From JACPVU01 sp964373255 (GTDB lineage Archaea > Aenigmatarchaeota > Aenigmatarchaeia > GW2011-AR5): DNA of 64,000 nucleotides. The stretch covers positions 32,050 to 96,049 of the forward strand of contig CAYJTG010000005.1 of assembly GCA_964373255.1 (NCBI GenBank). The letters run 5' to 3'. Below are positions 41,479-50,177 of this stretch, in pieces. A program made the position numbers and the translations under genes. The notes under the pieces were generated by a model that had not been told where the DNA came from, searched no databases, and worked only from the letters and a program-made list of their open reading frames with translations. Numbering within the stretch: the stretch's first letter is position 1; each line of letters starts with the position of its first letter.

Positions 41479-41925
41479 TCATTTCTTCTTCATGGATTTT
41501 TCCCTTCGTAGTTTTTCTTCTGTCTCTGTTTCTACAATTTTCAGGGGGCCTAGAATTATAAGAATAATAAGCGTGGCGACTATGGCTGCATAATACAGGC
41601 CAACGCCTACAGCAACACCTACAGCCGCTATGACCCAGATCTCGGCCGCGGTTGTCAGGCCATGGATAGTGGTTTCTGATTTGAAGATTATTCCTGCCGC
41701 AAGAAATCCTATTCCTGTAACAACGCCCCCCGCCAGCCGCAGCGGGTCAAAATCGCCAAACGCTATTGGTATCATGGTAAACAACGCCGCGCCCATGCAC
41801 ACAAGCGACTGTGTTCTTGTGCCGGCTGGATGGCCATGAAATTCCCTCTGAAATCCGACTACGCCGCCAAGGAATGCGGCTACTATGAGCTTTGTGATTA
41901 TTTCTGTCTCTATCGGCGTGACCAT
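41479..41925 (-). CDS. MgtC/SapB-family membrane protein
   Basis: A 148-residue protein with four or five transmembrane helices. LGGVVGFQREFHGHPAGTRT, then LVCMGAALF and GIGFLAAGIIF are the MgtC/SapB signature. It lacks the soluble C-terminal ACT-like domain of virulence MgtC. Family members are linked to growth under low magnesium, but the molecular role is unsettled. Convergent with the preceding gene. Confidence 0.9.
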   Translation of the reverse strand: MVTPIETEIITKLIVAAFLGGVVGFQREFHGHPAGTRTQSLVCMGAALFTMIPIAFGDFDPLRLAGGVVTGIGFLAAGIIFKSETTIHGLTTAAEIWVIAAVGVAVGVGLYYAAIVATLIILIILGPLKIVETETEEKLRREKSMKKK

Positions 41926-41964
41926 AATTTTATATGGCGGATTGTGTTTATATTGGTTTTTATT

Positions 41965-42098
41965 AGCTCTGTTGAAAACCTATGAAAAAGCATCGACGTA
42001 GACCCTTACGTCTTATCTACGTAAGGGTCAGCTAGAGCTATCATCAACAGACGATAGCTCTCACGTCGATGCTTTTTGTTGAGCATTTCTACAGAGCC
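41965..42098. mobile_element. IS6-like MITE, family A copy 4
   Basis: GCTCTGTTGAAAACC left end, CTACAGAGCC right end. Arms GACCCTTACGTC and GAGCTATCATC, the latter pairing with GACGATAGCTC through one G-T pair. Exact 8-bp duplication TTTTTATT (41957-41964 and 42099-42106). It lies upstream of elp3. Confidence 0.92.
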
Positions 42099-42128
42099 TT
42101 TTTATTCTTTCTTCTGAATACGGATTCT

Positions 42129-43760
42129 ATGTCCTACGCAATTCTTGAGAAAAACTCGGCGGCGAAGCTTGCATCCGATGAAATAATCGCCGGCGTATTG
42201 AATGGAAGCATAAATAAAAATAATTTTGAATACGAAAAAATCCGCGTATCGAAGAAGTACGGCACCGGAAAAATAATAAAAAACGCCGAGGTCTTCCAGT
42301 TCGTCGAAGGATCTGATCCCAATCATGAATTTCTGAAGATTTTTCTCAAGACAAAGCCGGTAAGAACATCTTCCGGTGTGGCAAATATTGCTGTCATGTG
42401 GCTTGACCATGCGCACAGGAGCCCTCACGATCCTGATAAATTTTACTCGTGCCCTGCTGCCTGCGTCTACTGCCCACAGGGAGGAGCGAAAGACGTCAAC
42501 GGCGTTATTGTGCAGGTTCCAAAGAGCTACACCGGCTGCGAGCCCACAACCATGCGCGCTATCAGAAACAACTACGACCCGTTCCTTCAGGTCACCAACA
42601 GATTAAAGCAGCTTCACATTATTGGTCATTCAACAGACAAGTGCGAACTCATAGTCATGGGCGGAACATTTACGTCGATGCCGTACGAGTATCAGAAAAA
42701 TTTTGTGAAAGGATGTCTTGACGCAATGAACGAATCAGCAAGCGGCACAATAGAAGAAGCGCAGATGAAAAACGAATCCGCACAAAATAGATGCATAGGA
42801 TTGACAATCGAAACGCGCGCCGACTTCTGCTATGAAAAGCATATAGATGAAATGTTGAGACTAGGATGCACGCGCGTCGAAATCGGCGTGCAGTCCACAG
42901 ACGATAAGATACTTGCCGCTATCAAGCGCGGCCACGGTGCTGAAGAAAACGCACGCGCGATAGAATTGCTGAAAAAATCAGGATTAAAGTTTACCGCCCA
43001 CTGGATGCCTGGATTGACCGGCCTGTTCGGCGAGGTAGATGAAAAGAGGGAAATAGAGATGTTTCGCGAACTTTTTGAGAATCCTGCCTACAGGCCAGAC
43101 GAATTAAAAATATACCCTGTTCTCGTACTGCCCGGCACAGAACTTTATGAAATGTGGAACCGTGGTGAATACCAGCCGCTTTCAAGCGAACAGATGCTCA
43201 ACTTGCTTATAGAGATGAAAAGGATCGTGCCGCCTTATGTAAGGATAAAGCGCGTCATGCGTGATATATCAGAGCACGAAGCAAAGGCAGGCGCATCGAC
43301 AACAAACCTGCGGCAGCTTGCAAAGATAAAGATGGATGAATCAGGAATCAGTTGCAGTTGTATAAGATGTCGTGAAGTTGGATTGAACGAAAAATCGCCT
43401 GAATCTGTCGACTTGCTTATCAATGAATACGAAGCATCAGGCGGACGCGAGTTCTTCATCAGCTATGAAGACGTAGAAAACGATCTGCTTCTAGGATTTA
43501 TCAGGCTGAGATTAGACGCTGAAGAGGATATAGCAAAAATAAGAGAATTGCATGTCTATGGCGAGATGACGCCGCTAGGAGAAAAAAGCCGCCAGGCGCA
43601 GCACAAGGGACTTGGAAAAAGATTGTTGGAAGAGGCGGAAACGATAGCAAAATCAAAAGGATTTAATAAAATATCCGTGACGTCTGGCGTTGGCGTCCGG
43701 GAATACTATAGAAAGCTGGGGTACATTCTTGAAAGTAATTACATGGTAAAGCGCCTGTAA
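42129..43760 (+). CDS. elp3: Elp3-family tRNA uridine(34) acetyltransferase
   Basis: A 543-residue radical-SAM plus GNAT protein. The cluster Cys are in SCPAACVYCPQGG (CX3CX2C) near residues 107-119; PKSYTGCEPTTMRA and VMGGTFTSMPYEYQ follow; the C-terminal acetyltransferase domain has GKRLLEEAETIAKSKG near the end. It makes 5-carboxymethyl-type modification at U34 of tRNAs. The frame is open from 42069, but those 20 residues come from the adjacent mobile element, so ATG 42129 is used. Confidence 0.95.
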   Translation: MSYAILEKNSAAKLASDEIIAGVLNGSINKNNFEYEKIRVSKKYGTGKIIKNAEVFQFVEGSDPNHEFLKIFLKTKPVRTSSGVANIAVMWLDHAHRSPHDPDKFYSCPAACVYCPQGGAKDVNGVIVQVPKSYTGCEPTTMRAIRNNYDPFLQVTNRLKQLHIIGHSTDKCELIVMGGTFTSMPYEYQKNFVKGCLDAMNESASGTIEEAQMKNESAQNRCIGLTIETRADFCYEKHIDEMLRLGCTRVEIGVQSTDDKILAAIKRGHGAEENARAIELLKKSGLKFTAHWMPGLTGLFGEVDEKREIEMFRELFENPAYRPDELKIYPVLVLPGTELYEMWNRGEYQPLSSEQMLNLLIEMKRIVPPYVRIKRVMRDISEHEAKAGASTTNLRQLAKIKMDESGISCSCIRCREVGLNEKSPESVDLLINEYEASGGREFFISYEDVENDLLLGFIRLRLDAEEDIAKIRELHVYGEMTPLGEKSRQAQHKGLGKRLLEEAETIAKSKGFNKISVTSGVGVREYYRKLGYILESNYMVKRL

Positions 43761-43811
43761 TTCTTTTCAAGGCGCTCTAATCCTTAAATCTATTGCTTAC
43801 AATTCTCTGGC

Positions 43812-45029
43812 ATGGATCACGATCCGCTTAAGCACAGCAAGTACATGGGACACGGAAGCGTTGCACAGGTGCCGCTGAGATTGGTGCCTGAAATGACAAA
43901 ACAATCTGTGTATCATATTGAAAATATCGACAAGCAGTCGGGATATCAGGCTTACCAGAAATATGCTGCTGCAGAAAGATGGACACACGCGATCAGAGAT
44001 AATCAATACGTCTGGTTAGGCGTATCAGGCGCTGCTACACCAGTTGGTTTGGGCGGTTTGTTTGCAGATCTTATACAGAGAGGCCTGGTTGATGTTGTTG
44101 TGTGCACCGGCGCAAATGCCTTTCACGATCTGCATTACGCGTGTGGGCTTCCTGTGCGACATGGAACAGACAAAGTAAATGACGACAAGCTGTTCAAGGA
44201 TGAAACCACAAGGATTTACACGCAATTCATACACAACAAATATACGCTGAAAGGACAGGACATGCTTAATCAAGGCTTTATGAGAAATGTAATGAAAAAA
44301 GGACGGCTGAATGGCAAGTTCTCCACCGCGCAGTTGCTCAACGAGCTTGGAAAAGAAATGCTCGACGACAACAAATATGTTGTTGATAAAAAAGGTTCAT
44401 TTGTTCTAAGAGCAGCAGAGTACGACGTGCCGATATTTCTTGATTCAGGATATAATCACTCGCTTGGAATGGACCTTACATTGCTTGCCATGGAAGGCTA
44501 TGATGTAGATACATCGCCTTCTGAAGAATTATTTCAGCTCACAAGCCTTACAATGCACACGCAGCCTCAGGTAAACATATTTCTAGGTGAAGGGGGTCCA
44601 AGGAATTTGACGCAGACAACAGGACCAACCGCAAGCGAGATATACTACCTTGTATTTGACGGATCAGACACGTGCATACGGTTTACCGTTGCTGACGTAA
44701 GGGCCGGAGCGTTGTCGGGATCCACGGCAAGCGAGGCCAAATCATGGGGAAAGTATAAAGACGCCGATCCGAGCAGGGACATAGAAGTATGGGGCGAATA
44801 CACGCTTACATTCCCAGACGTTGCCGGGTATGTTGCAGACAAGGCGCTGAGACAGCCAAGAAGACTCCTGAAAAGACTGCCTGACCTTGAACAGGAATTG
44901 AAGGATAAGATAAAGAGCAATATGCCAAATATAAAGCGCGAACAGGCGAAACTTAAAAAAAAGCTCCCTTATGTTATAAAACACGAAGTCGAACTCAGAA
45001 AAAAAGCAGGCTACAAATTCGTCAAATGA
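43812..45029 (+). CDS. Deoxyhypusine synthase family protein
   Basis: A 405-residue NAD-dependent enzyme of the deoxyhypusine-synthase family. VWLGVSGAATPVGLGG and VCTGANAFHDLHYA form the NAD-binding part, VPIFLDSGYNHSLGMD the middle, and ASEAKSWGKYK retains the Lys that forms the enzyme intermediate. It is longer than the roughly 340 residues of eukaryotic DHS owing to a C-terminal helical basic extension after residue 335. It may modify aIF5A or act as a related homospermidine-type enzyme. Confidence 0.87.
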   Translation: MDHDPLKHSKYMGHGSVAQVPLRLVPEMTKQSVYHIENIDKQSGYQAYQKYAAAERWTHAIRDNQYVWLGVSGAATPVGLGGLFADLIQRGLVDVVVCTGANAFHDLHYACGLPVRHGTDKVNDDKLFKDETTRIYTQFIHNKYTLKGQDMLNQGFMRNVMKKGRLNGKFSTAQLLNELGKEMLDDNKYVVDKKGSFVLRAAEYDVPIFLDSGYNHSLGMDLTLLAMEGYDVDTSPSEELFQLTSLTMHTQPQVNIFLGEGGPRNLTQTTGPTASEIYYLVFDGSDTCIRFTVADVRAGALSGSTASEAKSWGKYKDADPSRDIEVWGEYTLTFPDVAGYVADKALRQPRRLLKRLPDLEQELKDKIKSNMPNIKREQAKLKKKLPYVIKHEVELRKKAGYKFVK

Positions 45030-45083
45030 GATACTCATTCCATAAATATTTTTATTATTTCTGGAAGGATCCGTACTGACTAA

Positions 45084-46274
45084 TCAATCCTTTCTGAGCA
45101 GCCATTTTTCTATATTTTCTATGGACACGGCTGTGCCGCCTTTAGTTATTTTTTCCCCACTCCCCTTGTAAAGTATTTTCGGCTGGTTTGCTTTTTTGCG
45201 GCCACAAAATTCCACGATTCCCTTGAATTCTCTTTCCGGGATTGTTTTTGAATAGCAGACATTAATCGGCGTTATTTCTGCCTTTTTCTTTGCTATAAAA
45301 TCGACTTCATTCCTACCCTTCCAATAGTACAAATCATACTTTCTGTTCCTGAGCTCTATGGCAACAGACGCCTCGGCTAGTCTGCCGCTGTCTTCGCTTA
45401 AGGATTTTGATGCGTACTGTTGCATGCCCAAATCGAACGCATAAACCTTTCTTGGTCTTGTCAGAGATTCTTTCATCGAATAAGAAAAGAACGGCACCTG
45501 GAATAATAAAAATGATGTTTCGAGGTAATCTATAAACTGCCTTGTTGTGTCGTAAGATAATCCGAGTGCATATCTTATTTTTTTCAGGCTTGTTTCCTTT
45601 CCGGAATTTGTCAGAAGATAGAATGCCAGATTTCTAAGTGCCGCAGAATCCCTCACACTATAACGCGCTACTATATCCTTTATCAGGGTTAGCTCGAAGT
45701 AGGATTCCAGAAGCTTCTCTCCTTTGCCGGGATTTAGAGCAATTTCCGGGTATCCGCCAGTTTTCAAGTATTCGCCGAATTTTTTTCTTGTAATTCTTGC
45801 GAACTCGCTGAAAGAGAACGGCATTATCTGGAAGCCAATTCCCCTTCCCCCAAGCGATGTAGCAAATTCGCCGCTCAACAGCTTTGCAGACGACCCTGTG
45901 ACTATCACTTTGCATTGCCTCGTATCAACAGCCTTTCTTACCCATTTTTCCCAGCCGTTGACAAGCTGAACTTCATCAAAAACTACCGTGTCATCAGGGC
46001 TAAGGTCTTTTGCAAACGCATCCATTATTTCGACATCCAGCAGATTGATCAATTTTGGGTCCTCCAGATTGACGTATCTCGTTGTGGTATTCTTCGGCAT
46101 TCTATCAAGAAGCCTTCTCGCCACGACAGATTTTCCAGATCGTCTTGGACCATAAAGGAAAACAACATTCCTGTTGCTGACAAAAGGCAGAATGTCTTTT
46201 TCGACATCCCTTGCAAAGGTTTTTTCCTTTACCGACCACCTTTCAATCAGATCTTCGAGATTCTTGGAAAGCAT
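45084..46274 (-). CDS. AAA_14/DUF4143 ATPase
   Basis: A 396-residue archaeal-type AAA protein. Walker A FLYGPRRSGKSVVARR near residue 42, Walker B DDTVVFDEVQ near 96, sensor VTGSSAKLL, then a winged-helix and a C-terminal DUF4143 domain with nuclease-like residues (EASVAIELRNRKYD, EVDFIAKK). Such ATPases are common and variable in archaea and often found singly; no function is assigned. It is preceded by a strong palindrome (46302-46329). Confidence 0.88.
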   Translation of the reverse strand: MLSKNLEDLIERWSVKEKTFARDVEKDILPFVSNRNVVFLYGPRRSGKSVVARRLLDRMPKNTTTRYVNLEDPKLINLLDVEIMDAFAKDLSPDDTVVFDEVQLVNGWEKWVRKAVDTRQCKVIVTGSSAKLLSGEFATSLGGRGIGFQIMPFSFSEFARITRKKFGEYLKTGGYPEIALNPGKGEKLLESYFELTLIKDIVARYSVRDSAALRNLAFYLLTNSGKETSLKKIRYALGLSYDTTRQFIDYLETSFLLFQVPFFSYSMKESLTRPRKVYAFDLGMQQYASKSLSEDSGRLAEASVAIELRNRKYDLYYWKGRNEVDFIAKKKAEITPINVCYSKTIPEREFKGIVEFCGRKKANQPKILYKGSGEKITKGGTAVSIENIEKWLLRKD

Positions 46275-46301
46275 GCATTTACATAGATTTCGTGAGTATT
46301 T

Positions 46302-46329
46302 AAAGGGTTACGCTATAACGTAACCCTTT
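46302..46329. promoter_or_regulatory. Palindrome upstream of AAA ATPase
   Basis: AAAGGGTTACG-CTATAA-CGTAACCCTTT is a perfect 11-bp inverted repeat flanked by TTTAAA on both sides, about 28 nt before the ATPase start. It may be an operator overlapping the core promoter, or a terminator-like hairpin. Confidence 0.4.
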
Positions 46330-46488
46330 TTAAATGGGTGCATTGCTGTCCTATTGGCAAAGTACGATATAACCTTAAATCCTCTTATCGCTAATTAATA
46401 TTGGTGTGGATGAAAGAACACGGATAAATTACGATTTATTTCTTGACACCACAGAAAATTATAGTAGGCAATAAGTTTGGTGTTTGCT

Positions 46489-46719
46489 ATGGCCCTGGAA
46501 GAGGAAATGAGGCACGAGATGGACAGGCTCGAGAAAGAGCTCACGGTTCTTGACGAAGAGATACATAAATTATACACGAAGGTATCAAATCTCATAAACA
46601 TAAGGAAGAAGAAGGAATACGAGCTGCACGTCCTCAGGGAAAATTTTGGGCTATACACTGAGTTGAGCGAGAAAGACATACAAACAAGTCTAGCAAGATT
46701 ACTGAAGGAGAGCCTGTGA
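46489..46719 (+). CDS. Small coiled-coil protein
   Basis: A 76-residue protein that is almost entirely a charged coiled coil (residues 1-55, heptads with Leu/Ile/Met), ending in a short polar tail. I do not recognise a family. ATG 46489 is used since the preceding codons need a TTG start. It is followed 48 nt later by a DedA-like gene. It may be a prefoldin-like or structural partner, but nothing in the sequence decides. Confidence 0.6.
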   Translation: MALEEEMRHEMDRLEKELTVLDEEIHKLYTKVSNLINIRKKKEYELHVLRENFGLYTELSEKDIQTSLARLLKESL

Positions 46720-46767
46720 GCAGCCGGAATTTCAAATTCTTAAATATGCATCAAAATAACTATCCTA

Positions 46768-47433
46768 ATGGTTCTCAGTCTCTCAGCGTTCATTGAGTGG
46801 TTTATAGGAATCATACAGCTCTACGGGCCGGTGAGCGTCTTTGTTGGCATAATCATAGAAGAAGTGATCGTGCCTATACCATCGCCTATAATACCTATGG
46901 CAGCTGGGTTCATCCTTATACCTGCTGGAATTTCTGTTTTTGACGCCTCTTTGAAAATATTTTTCACCATAGCAATTCCAGGAGCGATTGCCACTGGAAT
47001 CGGCTCGCTTGTCATCTATGCTGTTGCTTATTACGGCGGCGAGGCTGTAGTCAAAAGATTTCAGCGATTCTTTGGCGTGACAATCGATGACATTAAAAAA
47101 ATGAGCAAGAAACTCGGGAAAGGCAAGAAATTATGGGCAACGATAGTCGTGCTGCGCGCCATACCAATATTCCCGACGTCCGCCGTCACAATTGCGGCTG
47201 GCGTTCTTAGGCTGGATATCAAGAAATTCTTTATCTCTACTGTCATAGGCGCTATCCCAAGAATTTTTATCCTCGGCTTTGTCGGCTGGCACCTAGGATC
47301 TGCATACTTATCGATAGCAGAGACAATCGATAAGGCAGAAGGCGTGATTCTTGCGCTGATATTTGTTGCAGTGGTTGCCGGGATTTACTTGTATATAAAA
47401 CGCACAAAAAGAAAAAGCACGAAGAAGCAATAA
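46768..47433 (+). CDS. DedA/VTT-domain membrane protein
   Basis: A 221-residue membrane protein of the DedA (SNARE-associated/VTT) family. EEVIVPIPSPIIPMAAGFI near residues 30-48 is the re-entrant acidic-proline segment; GVLRLDIKKFFISTVIGAIPR is the second. About five helices and a basic C-terminal tail are seen. DedA proteins are implicated in lipid-carrier flipping and membrane homeostasis. Confidence 0.88.
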   Translation: MVLSLSAFIEWFIGIIQLYGPVSVFVGIIIEEVIVPIPSPIIPMAAGFILIPAGISVFDASLKIFFTIAIPGAIATGIGSLVIYAVAYYGGEAVVKRFQRFFGVTIDDIKKMSKKLGKGKKLWATIVVLRAIPIFPTSAVTIAAGVLRLDIKKFFISTVIGAIPRIFILGFVGWHLGSAYLSIAETIDKAEGVILALIFVAVVAGIYLYIKRTKRKSTKKQ

Positions 47434-47440
47434 TCGCACA

Positions 47441-49315
47441 TCACGTAAACAACGGTCTCTTCGTCAGAAGCCTTGGCAGCGTAAGTTGCTTGTAAGGAAA
47501 CCTTTTCGTTTTTTCCGTGACGCGCCTTGCCAGGTCCTTGACAGGCATGTTTTCTACCTTGCCTGTTTCCCTGAAGCGCACAGCAAGCTTGCCAGATTCT
47601 CTCTCTTTCTCGCCCAGCACGACGATGAACGGCACCCATTCGATCTCGGCGTCACGTATTTTCTTGCCTATCGACTCTGTGCGATCGTCTACGTCGACGC
47701 GTATGTTTTCTTTTTCCAACTCATCCACGATGTTCTCTGCAAACGGCACGAACGAGTCATTCACAGGGCACAATCTGACCTGTGTAGGCGATAACCATAG
47801 CGGCAGTGTGGGGTTCTTTCCTGCTTGCTGCTCCATATGGGCTTTCTCGAGCAATGCATAAATCACGCGCTCTATAGCCCCGCTCGGAGATAGGTGAAGT
47901 ATTAGCGGGAATTTCTTCTTGTTGTCGCTGTCTATGTATTTTATGTCGAATCTTTCTGCATTCTCTATATCTATCTGATCCGTAGTCAGCGTGGCCGCCT
48001 TGTCGAGAGCGTCGATGAAGTTCCACTCGTACTTGAAGATAAAGTAGAAGAATTTCTTGTCCCATACCTCAACGAGGGCGGGCTTGCCCCATTTTCGGAC
48101 AAACATATGAACAAAGTCCCTGTTTTCTCCAAAAAAGTCCTTTGTAACGCGTACCGCAAATTCCAGGTCCTTTTCGATAGATAACTCGCAGCCCTCCACA
48201 ACGTCTCTTGCTAACTCAAACCTCTTTATCATCTCATCCTTGGCCTGTGGAACGTCCTTGCACAGGCAGTGGCAGTCAGGCATCGTAAATGTCCTTAGCC
48301 TGCGCAGCCCGGCCAGCTCGCCCCTTTGCTCAACACGAAAGCTGTATTTTGTGAGTTCGTATATTGGGAGCGGCAGGTTTCTGTAGGAAATATTTGCGTC
48401 GTGCGCCATCAAAAACTGGCCGAAGCACGCGGAGAACCGCAAAAAGACGCGCTTGTTTGGCGTCTGTATGGTATACTGGCGTGCAGGAAAGCGGTTCAGA
48501 TAGCTTTTCAGCGCGGGGTGCTCGTAATCGTACATGATCGGCGTCTCGACCTCCATAGCACCATACTTTATCGTCTCCCTTGTTACAAATTCCTCTATCA
48601 GGGATTTTATCAGTCTTCCTTTTGGCATGAACCGGAAATTTCCTGGGTCGCTGCCTTCTTCGTAGTTGACGAGCTCAAGCTTTTTCATCAGTGCTATGTG
48701 GGGAGGCTCTTTATTAACAACGCGAGATTTCACAAGCTCGTAGTTGACGAGTTTTTCCAGTTTAGTGTGTTTAGAAAAATCAAATCCGGTAATCTTTCCG
48801 TCTCTTACCTCTATCTTGTGCTCTGCGCCTGTTGGTTCAATGATCAGGAATTCAGATTTTAGCTCTGTCTCTTTTTTCACGGCCTCTGATACCACTTCCT
48901 TGCCTTTTTCGGCACTGATCTCCCTCGATAATTCAGACAGCGGATGGCCCTTGCACTTTATGCTGAATTCCTTGTACCAGCCGAACGGTGCGCGATAGAC
49001 CTCATAACCATTTTTCAGGCCCTCTTCTATGGATTTTACTATTTCCAGCGCTATTGACGGCGGGGCGGGCTTTGAGCTGAGATGAACAAAAGGATAGACA
49101 ACTATTCTATTGGCCTTGACTTGCTCGGCCACGTCTTTTATGCTGTCTACGGTAGGCTTTGCTACGCCGACAGTATCGCCATCTTCAGCCGAGCAAAAAG
49201 CAACAAGGCAATCCTCTATCCTTGCCTTGCTCTTCGTAAGCTTTTCAGCAGACGGTATGGCCTTTTTCTTTGCCTCGTATTCCAGAAAATCGCTGTGTAT
49301 CAGAAGTATCTTCAT
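47441..49315 (-). CDS. thrS: Threonyl-tRNA synthetase (archaeal type)
   Basis: A 624-residue class II synthetase. The N-terminal 140 residues (MKILLIHSDFLEYEAKKKA onward) are the archaeal editing domain of D-aminoacyl-tRNA deacylase fold, which removes serine. The catalytic core has the class II motifs (RFMPKGRLIKSLIEEF; FLRFSACFGQF; FRVEQRGELAGLRRLRTF) and the anticodon-binding domain is C-terminal. ATG 49315 is preferred over the codon two positions earlier. Convergent with the DedA gene. Confidence 0.95.
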   Translation of the reverse strand: MKILLIHSDFLEYEAKKKAIPSAEKLTKSKARIEDCLVAFCSAEDGDTVGVAKPTVDSIKDVAEQVKANRIVVYPFVHLSSKPAPPSIALEIVKSIEEGLKNGYEVYRAPFGWYKEFSIKCKGHPLSELSREISAEKGKEVVSEAVKKETELKSEFLIIEPTGAEHKIEVRDGKITGFDFSKHTKLEKLVNYELVKSRVVNKEPPHIALMKKLELVNYEEGSDPGNFRFMPKGRLIKSLIEEFVTRETIKYGAMEVETPIMYDYEHPALKSYLNRFPARQYTIQTPNKRVFLRFSACFGQFLMAHDANISYRNLPLPIYELTKYSFRVEQRGELAGLRRLRTFTMPDCHCLCKDVPQAKDEMIKRFELARDVVEGCELSIEKDLEFAVRVTKDFFGENRDFVHMFVRKWGKPALVEVWDKKFFYFIFKYEWNFIDALDKAATLTTDQIDIENAERFDIKYIDSDNKKKFPLILHLSPSGAIERVIYALLEKAHMEQQAGKNPTLPLWLSPTQVRLCPVNDSFVPFAENIVDELEKENIRVDVDDRTESIGKKIRDAEIEWVPFIVVLGEKERESGKLAVRFRETGKVENMPVKDLARRVTEKTKRFPYKQLTLPRLLTKRPLFT

Positions 49316-49476
49316 ACGCAAGACCCTCGAAAGTATAGTACATTGTAAGCCAAGTCAGAATAAGAATCAGTGTCTTTTTCGTAATCCGCCGTGCATACAA
49401 CGCACCTTTATGATTTCTATATTGTTATTTATTTAAATGTTATCAAAATGAAAGTTAGATCAACTAGCCCTGTAAC

Positions 49477-49674
49477 AGCCCCGTGGTGTAGCGGTCAAGC
49501 ATGAGGGTCTTTGGTAAACTTTTCAGAAAAGTTTAATCACATGGCGAATCCAAAGATTCGCCTGTGCAGGTGAAGTGAAACTTCACCATGCAAAACGGAA
49601 AGTTTGAAGCCAACCCTTGACGGCAGTTCGAAACAAACTTTTCCAAAAAGTTTGCGAATGTCTGCCCGGGGCTA
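49477..49674 (+). tRNA. tRNA-Gln(UUG) with anticodon-loop and T-loop introns
   Basis: AGCCCCG pairs with CGGGGCT, with A73 at 49674. The D-arm is GUGUAGCGGUCAAGCAU, the anticodon stem AGGGU/ACCCU, and the loop CUUUGG plus A gives UUG at 34-36. The insert at the canonical 37/38 site is about 110 nt. It begins UAAACUUUUC...GAAAAGUUUA and contains a family E element. The T-arm GGCAG/CUGCC has its loop split after UUCGA by about 28 nt folding as AAACUUUU/AAAAAGUUU. A TATA-like TATTTAAAT lies about 40 nt upstream. Isotype is well supported; exact splice points are not. Confidence 0.8.
49538..49593. repeat. Family E double hairpin in tRNA-Gln intron
   Basis: Hairpins GGCGAATC/GATTCGCC and GGTGAAG/CTTCACC joined by TGTGCA, bounded by CACATG and CATGCA. 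The stem sequences differ from other copies but the joints match. Confidence 0.7.
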
Positions 49675-49686
49675 TTTTTAATTCTT

Positions 49687-49736
49687 ATAGTGCTCCAAGA
49701 AAAGATTAAGATATTACTTTTCTTGAGCACTATACT
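49687..49736. repeat. Asymmetric hairpin, family G-like
   Basis: ATAGTGCTCCAAGAAAAG pairs with CT-TTTCTTGAGCACTAT around ATTAAGATATTA. It is directly downstream of tRNA-Gln and could also terminate its transcript. Confidence 0.5.
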
Positions 49737-49779
49737 GTAAACCCATTAAATTATGCCTTGATTAGTTAGTGGGTTTACA
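49735..49779. repeat. Asymmetric hairpin, second of tandem
   Basis: TGTAAACCCA and TGGGTTTACA pair around an AT-rich loop. It follows the previous hairpin without a gap and precedes the gene at 49808. Confidence 0.5.
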
Positions 49780-49807
49780 TTATAAGCCTATCTATCAATT
49801 ATTTTGC

Positions 49808-50134
49808 ATGTATCACCCTGGAAAGATTGTCAAGATACTGGCACCAAAGGATAAAAATATAGTATCGTCGGATTCAGCAGTCCAAGCAGTTGTGAACATG
49901 TGGGACGAAAACCTGTTCACTTTCCTTATAGATAATAAGATCGCTTCAAAGGTCAAAGAAGGCGATGTCGTGCTTGTTGACTACACGCCATTGCCAAATG
50001 CACCCATCCCAAAACACCTGATTGTAAAGATCCTGCGCGGTGACGCTGCTGACGTCACATGGAAAAAGTATAAGGAATATTATGCTAAGCAATCAGCCAT
50101 GAAGGAGTCGATGCACAGCGATTACATGGGATAA
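49808..50134 (+). CDS. Unknown 108-residue archaeal protein
   Basis: A soluble protein with a probable small beta-barrel (KVKEGDVVLVDYTPLPNAPIPKHLIVKIL, written here in parts: KEGDVVLVDY and PKHLIVKIL) and a C-terminal helix with KKYKEYYAKQ. It begins MYHPGKIVKILAPKDK. I cannot name a family. ATG 49808 excludes residues encoded by the hairpin upstream. Confidence 0.65.
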   Translation: MYHPGKIVKILAPKDKNIVSSDSAVQAVVNMWDENLFTFLIDNKIASKVKEGDVVLVDYTPLPNAPIPKHLIVKILRGDAADVTWKKYKEYYAKQSAMKESMHSDYMG

Positions 50135-50177
50135 AGTAAACAAAAAATGACTGGTTGAGAGCATATTTTTTCCTTAG

